Shown piece after piece: positions 1 to 7,391 of a stretch of DNA of 10,000 nucleotides; within the stretch, counting starts at the first letter, position 1, and each line of letters begins with the position of its first letter. Made by a program: the position numbers and the translations under genes. The notes beneath the pieces were generated by a model, which did no database searches, had not been told where the DNA came from, and saw only the letters and a list, made by a program, of their open reading frames with translations. The stretch is taken from NCBI GenBank assembly GCA_034096865.1, contig JAWQFJ010016299.1, forward strand, positions 130,001 to 140,000, read 5' to 3'. Origin of the DNA: Theodoxus fluviatilis (taxonomy: Eukaryota > Mollusca > Gastropoda > Cycloneritida > Neritidae).

Positions 1-688
1 TCCCAGACAGGTGTCTACCGAGCAGGAGGTGTCTTGGGTCGAACTCGCTTTTTGACGCATTGCACGACTCTGTCGAGCGCTATCGAGCGTGTTTGCCTGC
101 GTGGACTGATAATGATTGGGTTGTCAACTTCTTCATCTCCCCCTTAGCTCCGGGCCGCAGCCACGGCTGGGTGTCCCATGAAAATAATGTCCCTCCCTCC
201 ATCCTTCCTGTCTTGTGCAGAGTTCCGCGAATTATCGCCATGTCTCACTCCGTGAAGGAATGGCGTTTGTATTAAATTGTCAGAGACGAATACTGAGCTA
301 CAGAAAACGCTTGTGAAAAGAATAATGACATCAAATTAAAAGATGACGTAATTGGCAAAAATGGGAGCGGAGCTTGATTGATTGAATCAATTCATTTCCT
401 CTTTGATTTTAAATATTTCTAAAAACATTTTCCCCAGACGTTTCACTGGCAGTGATATTATTGGACCAATCTGGTTCAAATTGCTGTCAGATTATGTAGT
501 TGTGATGCTTTCTTTGGTCTGGCTGGGAGGTGGGTTGTGATTCCTTTCGATGAAATACAAAGCCAGTCACATGTTATGACCTCAGAAAAATTTCCTCCCG
601 CTCGAAATTATTCTGTTGCTCACCAGCTGAGGACAACCAAGAGATTGCCTGTCGCAGGCGACGGATAACTTTCATATTGCAAACTGTT
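1..688. other. Unique sequence, no gene recognised
   Basis: I read this stretch on both strands and found only short open frames without recognisable domains, and no tRNA or rRNA signature. The longest, a 71-codon plus-strand frame at 60-275, has no family resemblance and no flanking splice pattern I would defend. The sequence becomes AT-rich around 280-480 and returns to mixed composition before the 41-bp array. It may be intergenic or intronic; the sequence does not say which. Confidence 0.6.
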
Positions 689-1195
689 CGGAGCTGTGTC
701 TTGGCACTGCGAGATCTGGAAGACTCTACGACTGCTGTGTCTTGGCACTGCGAGATCTGGAAGACTCTACGACTGCTGTGTCTTGGCACTGCGAGATCTG
801 GAAGACTCTACGACTGCTGTGTCTTGGCACTGCGAGATCTGGAAGACTCTACGACTGCTGTGTCTTGGCACGGCGAGATCTGGAAGACTCTACGACTGCT
901 GTGTCTTGGCACTGCGAGATCTGGAAGACTCTACGACTGCTGTGTCTTGGCACTGCGAGATCTGGAAGACTCTACGACTGCTGTGTCTTGGCACGGCGAG
1001 ATCTGGAAGACTCTACAACTGCTGTGTCTTGGCACGGCGAGATCTGGAAGACTCTACAACTGCTGTGTCTTGGCACGGCGAGATCTGGAAGACTCTACAA
1101 CTGCTGTGTCTTGGCACGGCGAGATCTGGAAGACTCTACGACTGCTGTGTCTTGGCACGGCGAGATCTGGAAGACTCTACGACTGCTCAGGCTTG
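689..1195. repeat. 41-bp minisatellite, 12 units plus partial copy
   Basis: The motif GAGATCTGGAAGACTCTAC recurs at exactly 41-bp spacing at 711, 752, 793, 834, 875, 916, 957, 998, 1039, 1080, 1121 and 1162. A degenerate leading edge starts near 689, and a partial thirteenth unit decays by about 1195. The units are almost identical; I see only two variable sites. One is CACTGC versus CACGGC: units 1-4, 6 and 7 carry T, while units 5 and 8-12 carry G. The other is TACGAC versus TACAAC: units 9-11 begin with A. Every unit contains AGATCT. The unit has no stop codon in any forward frame, and 41 is not a multiple of 3, so all three forward frames stay open across the array and each reads the same 41-residue cycle. 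These overlapping frames are therefore a by-product of the repeat. I consider the array non-coding. Confidence 0.95.
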
Positions 1196-2460
1196 GACGT
1201 GGAGACACAGCTCAGAATGACGAGGTAACCGACAGTTGCAGAGGAAGGACGTTTATCGGAGAGACGAAATCAATGGGTGTCAAACGCCAGCATGATACGT
1301 TCCCCACGTCCAACGTGAACTCTCCAGCCCTCGGACGGGGAAAAAAGTATGCCTCTGGTCTCTGCTACTTGATCTGCGGGAAATGGCGGACTTGGACACT
1401 GATGGTTGTAATCCCAGCTATCAGTCTTTCTCAGTGAGAAGGGCGGGAACGGAAAACGAATGTTGACCCTGGTCGATGGCGGCTAGCGAGGGCTTTCATT
1501 GCCTTCGGGCGCAATTTCAGCGTCTTCATTTTCAATGGATACGTTGTTTAGAAGATGTGAGCTGTATTTTTGGTACAGGATCTAATGGGGTTTTTACTCT
1601 TTTCTCATGAAGATGTTACGTATCGCCAATTAGCAGATAAAATGTTTTCACAACTGTTGGACAGCAGACGTTACAAAAGACTATTGTCAGAGGTGAATAA
1701 TCTCCCTGAGGGAAGCTGGAACAGTTCTTTCCTCTCTCTCTCGGTTCTCTGCGCAACAAGGACTGTGTTCTTCCTCTCCAACTACCTATGACACACTTTA
1801 AACGTCATCCACACCATTGATGAAACAGCAGCATAAAAATTACAAGGTTACCCGAAGCTTAGTGTCCGTGACATCATTCTTCTTTGTCAGAATGTGCAGT
1901 ATTTTATCACGCGAACTGAACTGTTTCTTGAAATGTGGTTTCTGTCCCAGGTGCGGTTGCTTGCGCTGCTGAAAGCCAACGCGTATACCTTTATTTGATC
2001 CATCCTATAGTAAAATGGCAAAGTCAGTGCATGATTGTGGGTTTGATGATTGTGTTTGGTTTTCCAAATCTAAGAAGCTAACATAGTGGTTCAAGGTAAT
2101 CTGAGAATTGCCAAGCGCTCCCACGTTAGAGAACATGCACGCTTATTGCTTGCGTCTGATTCCCATACTTTAGACAAGATGGAAAGGAGGAGAAGTTCCT
2201 GTAAATATTTTTGTTTTGATTTAAGTCGACACAGACGAACCAAAGATAGTACAGTCACACAGAGGGGTATATGCATCTGATTCCCATATTTGGCATTTAT
2301 TTCAAGACCAGGGCCCCAGGCTTCCTGCTAACGGCTGCCTGAACTACGCAGACTCGGTGCCAAGCTGCAGTCGTGCTGTTATGACGTCTCCGGTGTCGAA
2401 TCCACATTTACTCTTTCAAGCGTGCCTGTCCATTTTAGTATCATCCCTCTGAGCGTTAGC
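1196..2460. other. Mostly unique sequence, no confirmed gene
   Basis: There is no recognised protein domain, RNA gene or repeat array here apart from the weak exon candidate listed separately at 1579-1692. A short CT-rich run (about 1732-1743) is the only simple repeat I noticed. Short frames at 2086-2280 on the plus strand and 2091-2276 on the minus strand overlap each other and have no recognisable features. The region could be intron or intergenic DNA between the 41-bp minisatellite and the SINE-like element. Confidence 0.5.
1579..1692 (+). CDS. Weak candidate internal exon, unknown protein
   Basis: Seen: an acceptor-like TTTTTGGTACAG ends at 1578, and a donor-like AG|GTGAAT follows 1692. 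The 114 bp between them is exactly 38 codons, open, with phase 0 at both ends. The peptide reads as plausible helical protein, containing HEDVTYRQLADKMF and LLDSRRYKRLL, with mixed charged and hydrophobic residues and no low complexity. The open frame also continues past the donor, through a stretch containing LPEGSW, to a stop near 1790. I do not recognise the family and can suggest no function. Inference only: a conserved exon of a longer spliced gene, a decayed transposon fragment, or a chance frame. No neighbouring exon in this window could be linked to it. The ATG at 1585 is internal to the frame and is not proposed as a start. Confidence 0.2.
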
Positions 2461-2508
2461 TTTCACGGGAGGAGGGGGGGATGATGGAGGGGGATGGATG
2501 GATGGATG
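2461..2508. repeat. G-rich patch and (GGAT)n tetranucleotide run
   Basis: G-tracts at 2467-2469, 2474-2480 and 2489-2493 lead into about four copies of GGAT up to 2508, directly abutting the SINE-like element. Read on the minus strand this is a (CCAT)n run, which could be the simple-repeat tail of a SINE inserted in that orientation. Whether the run belongs to the element or only flanks it cannot be settled from one copy. Confidence 0.75.
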
Positions 2509-2681
2509 GTGTTTAACGGCCTATCAACCTTTGTAAGCTATATAAGGCCAGTAAGCACGAAAATCACTGGAACAGTTTAGAGTAAACTCAAATCAAGTCA
2601 CGGTGTCCCTAGTTATTCGCCTCTTACGAATCGTGTAGGGAGACACGGTGGGTCAATTCTCACCCCGAACCCACAGGGGGG
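2509..2681 (-). mobile_element. SINE-like interspersed element (molluscan type, tentative)
   Basis: Seen: a compact block beginning GTGTTTAACGGCC (about 2509-2521), continuing through a unique middle to TTCGCCTCTTACGA (2616-2629), then GGGTCAATTCTCACCCCG (2650-2667) and CCCACAGGGGGG (2671-2681). It has no coding capacity, a length typical of SINE bodies, and a tetranucleotide repeat at one end. From memory, gastropod genomes carry abundant interspersed copies sharing the CGCCTCTTACGA core and a nearby TCAATTCT-CCCCG block, so I infer homology, but no search was run. The strand call rests on reading the adjacent tetranucleotide as a 3' tail on the minus strand. A weak GGTTCGGGG stretch near the opposite end loosely resembles a pol III B box but does not match it well. 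Alternatives are a MITE or a conserved fragment of a larger element. I saw no clear target-site duplication. Confidence 0.45.
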
Positions 2682-2702
2682 CTGGGCTGGAGGGGGAGGG
2701 GG
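2676..2702 (+). other. G-quadruplex-compatible motif
   Basis: Four G-tracts lie within 27 bases: 2676-2681, 2684-2686, 2692-2696 and 2698-2702. The loops are CT, CTGGA and A, which satisfies the common G3+N1-7 rule on the plus strand. It sits at the edge of the SINE-like element and runs into further G-rich sequence (to about 2720). The motif is a sequence fact; folding in the cell is an inference. Confidence 0.6.
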
Positions 2703-2720
2703 AGAACGGAAGAGGGGGAA

Positions 2721-3024
2721 ATTATACAGACTTTCATACTTAAAATGCTCATCAACCTAAACTAACTTCATCTTGTAATCAGACATTTCCTGTCTTGGAA
2801 GAGTATGTGTACATTTAATTGATGTGCTTGGCTCGACATCATGCATGCAACGTCATGAAATACAGACGTGATTTTTTTGTTTCCTTTATGTTTTTCTTTG
2901 AAGACCATAACCAATATCGTGGGTGGCTATCGTAGAGGCAGCGTGGCAACTGTATCTTTGTGTGCACTGTACAGACACTAACGACAGAGAGAGTTAATCT
3001 TGTTGGTAAATGTACATATCTACG

Positions 3025-3025
<1 letters not shown>
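2721..3025. other. Unique sequence, nothing recognised
   Basis: This is AT-leaning sequence between the G-rich flank of the SINE-like block and the (TG)n run. The minus-strand frames that cross into it owe much of their length to the open (TG)n/(CA)n tract. I see no domain, RNA gene or repeat. Confidence 0.5.

Positions 3026-3094
<69 letters not shown>
3026..3094. repeat. (TG)n dinucleotide microsatellite
   Basis: This is an uninterrupted TG run of 69 bases, about 34 repeats. It is bounded by TACGT on the left and CCCCAG on the right. It is open in several frames on both strands, which produces spurious His-Thr or Cys-Val repeat frames. It is long and pure enough to be expected to be length-polymorphic. 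Confidence 0.98.
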
Positions 3095-3097
<3 letters not shown>

Positions 3098-3788
3098 CAG
3101 TAGCTGTGTAGCAGCACCAGGTTCTGTATCGACGCGGAGCGGGGAGATCTCCAGCGCTGCCAAAGTCCGGTCTGGCCAGTGCCCAGTCCCAGGTGCTGCG
3201 GAGATGTCTGGCTCCGGTATAATGAGTCTCTAGTTCTTTCATCGCATGCTCCAGGGCAATCTGCCTTGCAGCCGCTGTCTACAACCAGGTGTGCACATCT
3301 TCTCTCTGAAAGTGCCGTCCTTCAGGCACTCATATACGGCGTCGTCCAGTCGATGCCCCGAGATGATTTCAGAGGTTCCTAGTGATTCTTTGAGTCTTTG
3401 ATGTGCGATGCATTTTCATGGTGGTGGGAAAAAAAGAAAACAAGCATCTGTAACGTAGAGGAAATGTCTTCATTACTTATCTCAGTGCACATCACGTGGT
3501 TCTTCAGTGTACATCGCGTGGTGTGCATCTTTGGCGATCGTCTGGCAGTATTTCTCGTACGCTCAGTCGGACCTTTTGTTTATGCCACGCATTGCCACGT
3601 GTAAGAATTGTGTGCCATCCCATGCTTTGCTTTCGGATTGTCTAAAGCCTTCGGGGCATGCTTTCGCTTAATCCGTTGAGATGTTGGCATATTTTGAATC
3701 ATTCATTTCTCCGACAGTTTATGTACGTTTTGTGTTGTTGTGAAGAGTGGAATAAAATTGTAATGGTCGTGGATTTTTTGGTGTCTTT
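3095..3788. other. Mostly unique sequence, no confirmed gene
   Basis: I found no established gene, RNA or repeat. The part from 3095 to about 3285 is richer in GC than its surroundings and carries an open minus-strand frame, discussed as a weak exon or pseudogene candidate under findings. The remainder, 3290-3788, has only short uninformative frames. An AATAAA lies at about 3750-3755 on the plus strand, but without an upstream exon it means little. Confidence 0.5.
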
Positions 3789-3900
3789 GATGAGGTCCGT
3801 GTTTGATGAGGTCCGTGTTTGATGAGGTCCGTGTTTGATGAGGTCCGTGTTTGATGAGGTCCGTGTTTGATGAGGTCCGTGTTTGATGAGGTCCGTGTTT
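3789..3900. repeat. 16-bp minisatellite, seven perfect units
   Basis: The unit GATGAGGTCCGTGTTT starts at 3789, 3805, 3821, 3837, 3853, 3869 and 3885 with no substitution in any copy. It ends cleanly at 3900, where GAAAAC follows. The preceding bases GTGTCTTT (3781-3788) resemble the end of a unit and may be a diverged leading copy. On the minus strand the unit is open and gives a 16-residue Ser-Asn-Thr-Asp-Leu-Ile-Lys type cycle, which is a by-product of the repeat. Confidence 0.97.
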
Positions 3901-3921
3901 GAAAACTTGTCAACACACAAA

Positions 3922-4036
3922 GGTAACATGCCACAACGTAACAGACGACCCTGTAATGTAACATGACATATCAGAACATAACATAGCATAGCGTAACATC
4001 ACAACACAACACAACACAACACAACACAACACAAAA
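3922..4036. repeat. Pentanucleotide tract, degenerate to pure (ACAAC)n
   Basis: The right part, 4001-4034, is nearly seven tandem copies of ACAAC. To its left, from about 3922, words such as GTAAC, ATAAC, ATAGC and ACATG recur with roughly five-base periodicity, for example the series through 3975-4000. This looks like an older, mutated stretch of the same pentamer family joined to a younger homogeneous one. The left boundary is approximate. Confidence 0.75.
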
Positions 4037-4266
4037 CAATAAAGTGTCCATGATAGGAGAATTGCTTGCAGTTCCCTGGTACAGATTATAAAATACAAAA
4101 TACATACAGAGGTTTTTTTTAACGCGTGACGATATGTACAGAGGACAAACAAGTTTATAACATAAGGAGGATGTGTGACAAGCTGTATGGACACGGAGCT
4201 CTCTGAGGTACAAAGGTGATGAGTGACAATGACAAATACAAGTTTTAGTGCCCAACAGCAAATGCT
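4037..4266. other. Unique spacer between repeat tracts
   Basis: This is AT-rich unique sequence with a T8 run near 4113-4120 and no recognised gene or motif. The minus-strand open frames that pass through it start in the neighbouring microsatellite and carry no domain. Confidence 0.5.
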
Positions 4267-4454
4267 GCGCGTGCGCGTATTTGCACACACACACACACAA
4301 TCGCATGCACACACACACGCACGCACATACACACATGCGCGTGCGCGCACACACACATACACACACGCACGCACGCACATGCATGCACACACACACGCAC
4401 GCACGCACATGCATGCACACACACACGTTACGGAGAGCATTGGGCAAATCTGTA
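4267..4454. repeat. AC/ACGC/GCGCGT-rich alternating tract
   Basis: This is a mixed dinucleotide block. GCGCGTGCGCGT (4267-4278) is followed by an AC run (about 4284-4299). An uninterrupted alternating purine-pyrimidine tract spans 4302-4428 and contains GCGCGTGCGCGC (4337-4348). A 30-bp subunit is tandemly duplicated: 4361-4390 is identical to 4391-4420, and a third copy begins at 4421 and breaks at GTTACGG. A short unique spacer (about 4429-4454) separates this from the next block. Cys-Val or His-Thr frames over it are low-complexity artefacts. Confidence 0.93.
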
Positions 4455-4501
4455 TACACACACACACACACACACACACAAACGCACGCACGCACGCACG
4501 C

Positions 4502-4590
<89 letters not shown>

Positions 4591-4628
4591 GGCAGGCAGG
4601 CACGCAGGCACGCAGGCAGGCACGCAGG

Positions 4629-4671
<43 letters not shown>

Positions 4672-4697
4672 GCACACACAAGCACACACAGAGAGAC

Positions 4698-4786
<89 letters not shown>

Positions 4787-4792
4787 AAGAGA
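4455..4792. repeat. Compound microsatellite: AC, ACGC, CAGA, AC, GA blocks
   Basis: Ordered blocks are visible. (AC)n spans about 4455-4480 and (ACGC)n about 4482-4500. (CAGA)n spans 4501-4590, about 22 copies and very pure. A GGCA/CGCA transition lies at 4591-4632, then (CA)n at 4633-4670, two AGCACACACA decamers at 4671-4690, and (GA)n from 4691 to about 4792 with a few GACA and AAGA interruptions. Each block differs from its neighbour by a small change of the repeating word, which fits slippage spreading after point mutation. Long Leu-Ser, Cys-Leu-Ser-Val or Arg-Glu frames on either strand are artefacts of this composition. Confidence 0.97.
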
Positions 4793-5020
4793 TTTTCAAA
4801 TAGGGGAAGCTGTGGAATGAACAATTATGTTCAATCTTTAAACACGTTTGTAAAATATTTAATACAAGACTGAACAGTCAGACGAGAGTGAAGGTGTGGT
4901 AGAGGGTGGAAGATCTATATGTCTATTCTACGATCAGAAACAGCTCTTTTTCTCTCTGCTGGGGAAACGACTCGCAGAGGCAGGCAAAGAGGGCAGACGC
5001 TTGCAGAGCTTTTCTCACAT
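4793..5020. other. Unique spacer before the 15-bp array
   Basis: This is AT-rich, then mixed, unique sequence with no gene recognised. Short open frames that start here (near 4906-4919 on the plus strand) run into the 15-bp array and owe their length to it. Confidence 0.5.
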
Positions 5021-5271
5021 GCTGTCAGGGTATGTTGTGTCAGGGTAAGCTGTGTCAGTATAAGCTGTTTCAGGGTAAGCTGTGTCAGGGTAAGCTGTGT
5101 CAGTATAAGCTGTGTCAGGGTAAGCTGTGTCAGTGTAAGCTGCGTCAGGGTAAGCTGTGTCAGTATAAGCTGTGTCAGGGCAAGCTGTGTCAGTATAAGC
5201 TTTGTCACGGTAAGCTGTGTCAGGGCAAGCTGTGACAGTGTAAGCTGTGTCAGTATAAGCTTTGTCACGGT

Positions 5272-6358
5272 AAGCTGTGTCAGTGTAAGCTGTGTCAGTA
5301 TAAGCTGTGTCAGGGCAAGCTGTGACAGTGTAAGCTGTGTCAGGGTAAGCTGTGTCACGGTAAGCTGTGTCAGGGTAAGCTGTGTCAGGGTAAGCTGTGT
5401 CAGGGCAAGCTGTGTCAGGGCAAGCTGTGTCAGTGTAAGCTGTGTCAGTGTAAGCTGTGACAGTGTAAGCTGTGTCAGGGCAAGCTGTGTCAGGGCAAGC
5501 TGTGTCAGGGCAAGCTGTATCAGAGTAAGCTGTTTCAGGGCAAGCTGTGTCAGGGTAAGCTGTGTCAGGGTAAGCTGTGTCAGGGCAAGCTGTGTCAGGG
5601 TAAGCTGTGTCAGGGCAAGCTGTGTCAGTGTAAGTTGTGTCAGGGTAAGCTGTCAGTGTAAGCTGTGTCAGGGCAAGCTGTGTCTGGGCAAGCTTTGTCA
5701 GTGTAAGCTGTGTCAGGGCAAGCTGTGTCAGGGTAAGCTGTGTCAGGGCAAGCTGTGTCAGGGCAAGCTGTGTCAGGGCAAGCTGTGTCAGGGCAAGCTG
5801 TGTCAGGGTAAGCTGTGTCAGGGTAAGCTGTGTCAGGGTAAGCTGTGTCAGGGCAAGCTGTGTCAGGGCAAGCTGTGTCAGGGCAAGCTGTGTCAGGGCA
5901 AGCTGTGTCAGGGCAAGCTGTGTCAGGGTAAGCTGTGTCAGGGCAAGCTGTGTCAGGGCAAGCTGTGTCAGGGCAAGCTGTGTCAGGGTAAGCTGTGTCA
6001 GGGTAAGCTGTGTCAGGGTAAGCTGTGTCAGGGCAAGCTGTGTCAGGGCAAGCTGTGTCAGGGCAAGCTGTGTCAGGGTAAGCTGTGTCAATGCAAGCTG
6101 TGTCAGGGCAAGCTGTGTCAGGGCAAGCTTTGTCAGTGTAAGCTGTGTCAGGGCTAGCTGTGTGAGGGTAAGCTGTGTCAGGGCAAGCTGTGCCAGGACA
6201 AGCTGTGTCAGGGTAAGCTGTGTCAGGGCAAGCTGTGTCAGGGCAAGCTGTGTCAGGGCAAGCTGTGTCAGGGCAAGCTGTGTCAGGGTAAGCTGTGTCA
6301 GTATAAGCTGTGTCAGGGCAAGCTGTGTCAGGGCAAGCTGTGTCAGGGCAAGCTGTGT
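5272..6358. repeat. Higher-order repeat, copy 1 (within the 15-bp array)
   Basis: The ordered series of variant units in this stretch recurs downstream. Shared markers are the CACGGT unit at 5356, the units ending GTGACAG at 5311 and 5446, CAGAGT at 5521, AAGTTGTGT at 5632, the 13-bp unit at 5641, CTGGGC at 5684, CAATGC at 6089, the TAG unit at 6149 and GAGGGT at 6164. From 5281 to about 5730 every unit matches the sequence 1228 bp downstream. This copy carries a 13-unit (195-bp) stretch absent from copy 2; it lies between about 5729 and 6089 and looks like an internal duplication. Confidence 0.9.
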
Positions 6359-6499
6359 CAGGGTAAGCTGTGTCAGTGTAAGCTGTGTCAGGGCAAGCTG
6401 TGTCAGGGCAAGCTGTGTCAGGGCAAGCTGTGTCAGTATAAGCTGTGTCAGTATAAGCTGTGTCAGGGCAAGCTGTGTCAGGGCAAGCTGTGTCAGGGC

Positions 6500-7391
6500 A
6501 AGCTGTGTCAGTGTAAGCTGTGTCAGTATAAGCTGTGTCAGGGCAAGCTGTGACAGTGTAAGCTGTGTCAGGGTAAGCTGTGTCACGGTAAGCTGTGTCA
6601 GGGTAAGCTGTGTCAGGGTAAGCTGTGTCAGGGCAAGCTGTGTCAGGGCAAGCTGTGTCAGTGTAAGCTGTGTCAGTGTAAGCTGTGACAGTGTAAGCTG
6701 TGTCAGGGCAAGCTGTGTCAGGGCAAGCTGTGTCAGGGCAAGCTGTATCAGAGTAAGCTGTTTCAGGGCAAGCTGTGTCAGGGTAAGCTGTGTCAGGGTA
6801 AGCTGTGTCAGGGCAAGCTGTGTCAGGGTAAGCTGTGTCAGGGCAAGCTGTGTCAGTGTAAGTTGTGTCAGGGTAAGCTGTCAGTGTAAGCTGTGTCAGG
6901 GCAAGCTGTGTCTGGGCAAGCTTTGTCAGTGTAAGCTGTGTCAGGGCAAGCTGTGTCAGGGTAAGCTGTGTCAGGGCAAGCTGTGTCAGGGCAAGCTGTG
7001 TCAGGGCAAGCTGTGTCAGGGTAAGCTGTGTCAGGGTAAGCTGTGTCAGGGTAAGCTGTGTCAGGGCAAGCTGTGTCAGGGCAAGCTGTGTCAGGGCAAG
7101 CTGTGTCAGGGTAAGCTGTGTCAATGCAAGCTGTGTCAGGGCAAGCTGTGTCAGGGCAAGCTTTGTCAGTGTAAGCTGTGTCAGGGCTAGCTGTGTGAGG
7201 GTAAGCTGTGTCAGGGCAAGCTGTGCCAGGGCAAGCTGTGTCAGGGTAAGCTGTGTCAGGGCAAGCTGTGTCAGGGCAAGCTGTGTCAGGGCAAGCTGTG
7301 TCAGGGCAAGCTGTGTCAGGGTAAGCTGTGTCAGTATAAGCTGTGTCAGGGCAAGCTGTGTCAGGGCAAGCTGTGTCAGGGCAAGCTGTGT
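6500..7391. repeat. Higher-order repeat, copy 2 (within the 15-bp array)
   Basis: This copy holds the same marker order as copy 1: CACGGT at 6584, CAGAGT at 6749, the 13-bp unit at 6869, CTGGGC at 6912, CAATGC at 7122, the TAG unit at 7182, GAGGGT at 7197 and CAGTAT at 7332. The offset from copy 1 is 1228 bp before the indel and 1033 bp after it, a difference of 13 units. Apart from this I found a single substitution: A at 6198 in copy 1 versus G at 7231. The copies diverge after about 7391. Confidence 0.9.

Noticed and set aside
677..1437. Three long overlapping plus-strand open frames of 174-231 codons
   Set aside because: All three lie on the 41-bp minisatellite, whose unit has no stop in any forward frame. 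Their length is explained by the repeat, and all three carry the same repeating peptide.
2311..2410. Possible tRNA-like region because of GTGTCGAATCC near 2394-2404
   Set aside because: The B-box-like word lacks a matching A box at the right distance, and I could not fold a cloverleaf around it.
2467..2493. Second G-quadruplex motif upstream of the SINE-like block
   Set aside because: One required loop is eight bases (2481-2488), outside the usual 1-7 rule, so it is only noted as a G-rich patch.
3910..4873. Long low-complexity frames rich in Ser-Leu, Cys-Val, His-Thr or Arg-Glu on both strands (up to 304 codons)
   Set aside because: They are translations of AC, CAGA and GA microsatellites. 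Any dinucleotide or tetranucleotide repeat without a stop gives such frames, and no non-repetitive domain is attached.
4919..7190. Plus-strand 412-codon and 342-codon frames with Cys-Val-Arg-Ala-Ser and Cys-Gln-Gly-Lys-Leu pentapeptides, as a possible repeat protein family
   Set aside because: Both end at the same TAG marker unit in the two higher-order copies (6155 and 7188), both change frame at the 13-bp units, and their near-identity reflects DNA duplication. I saw no signal peptide or domain.
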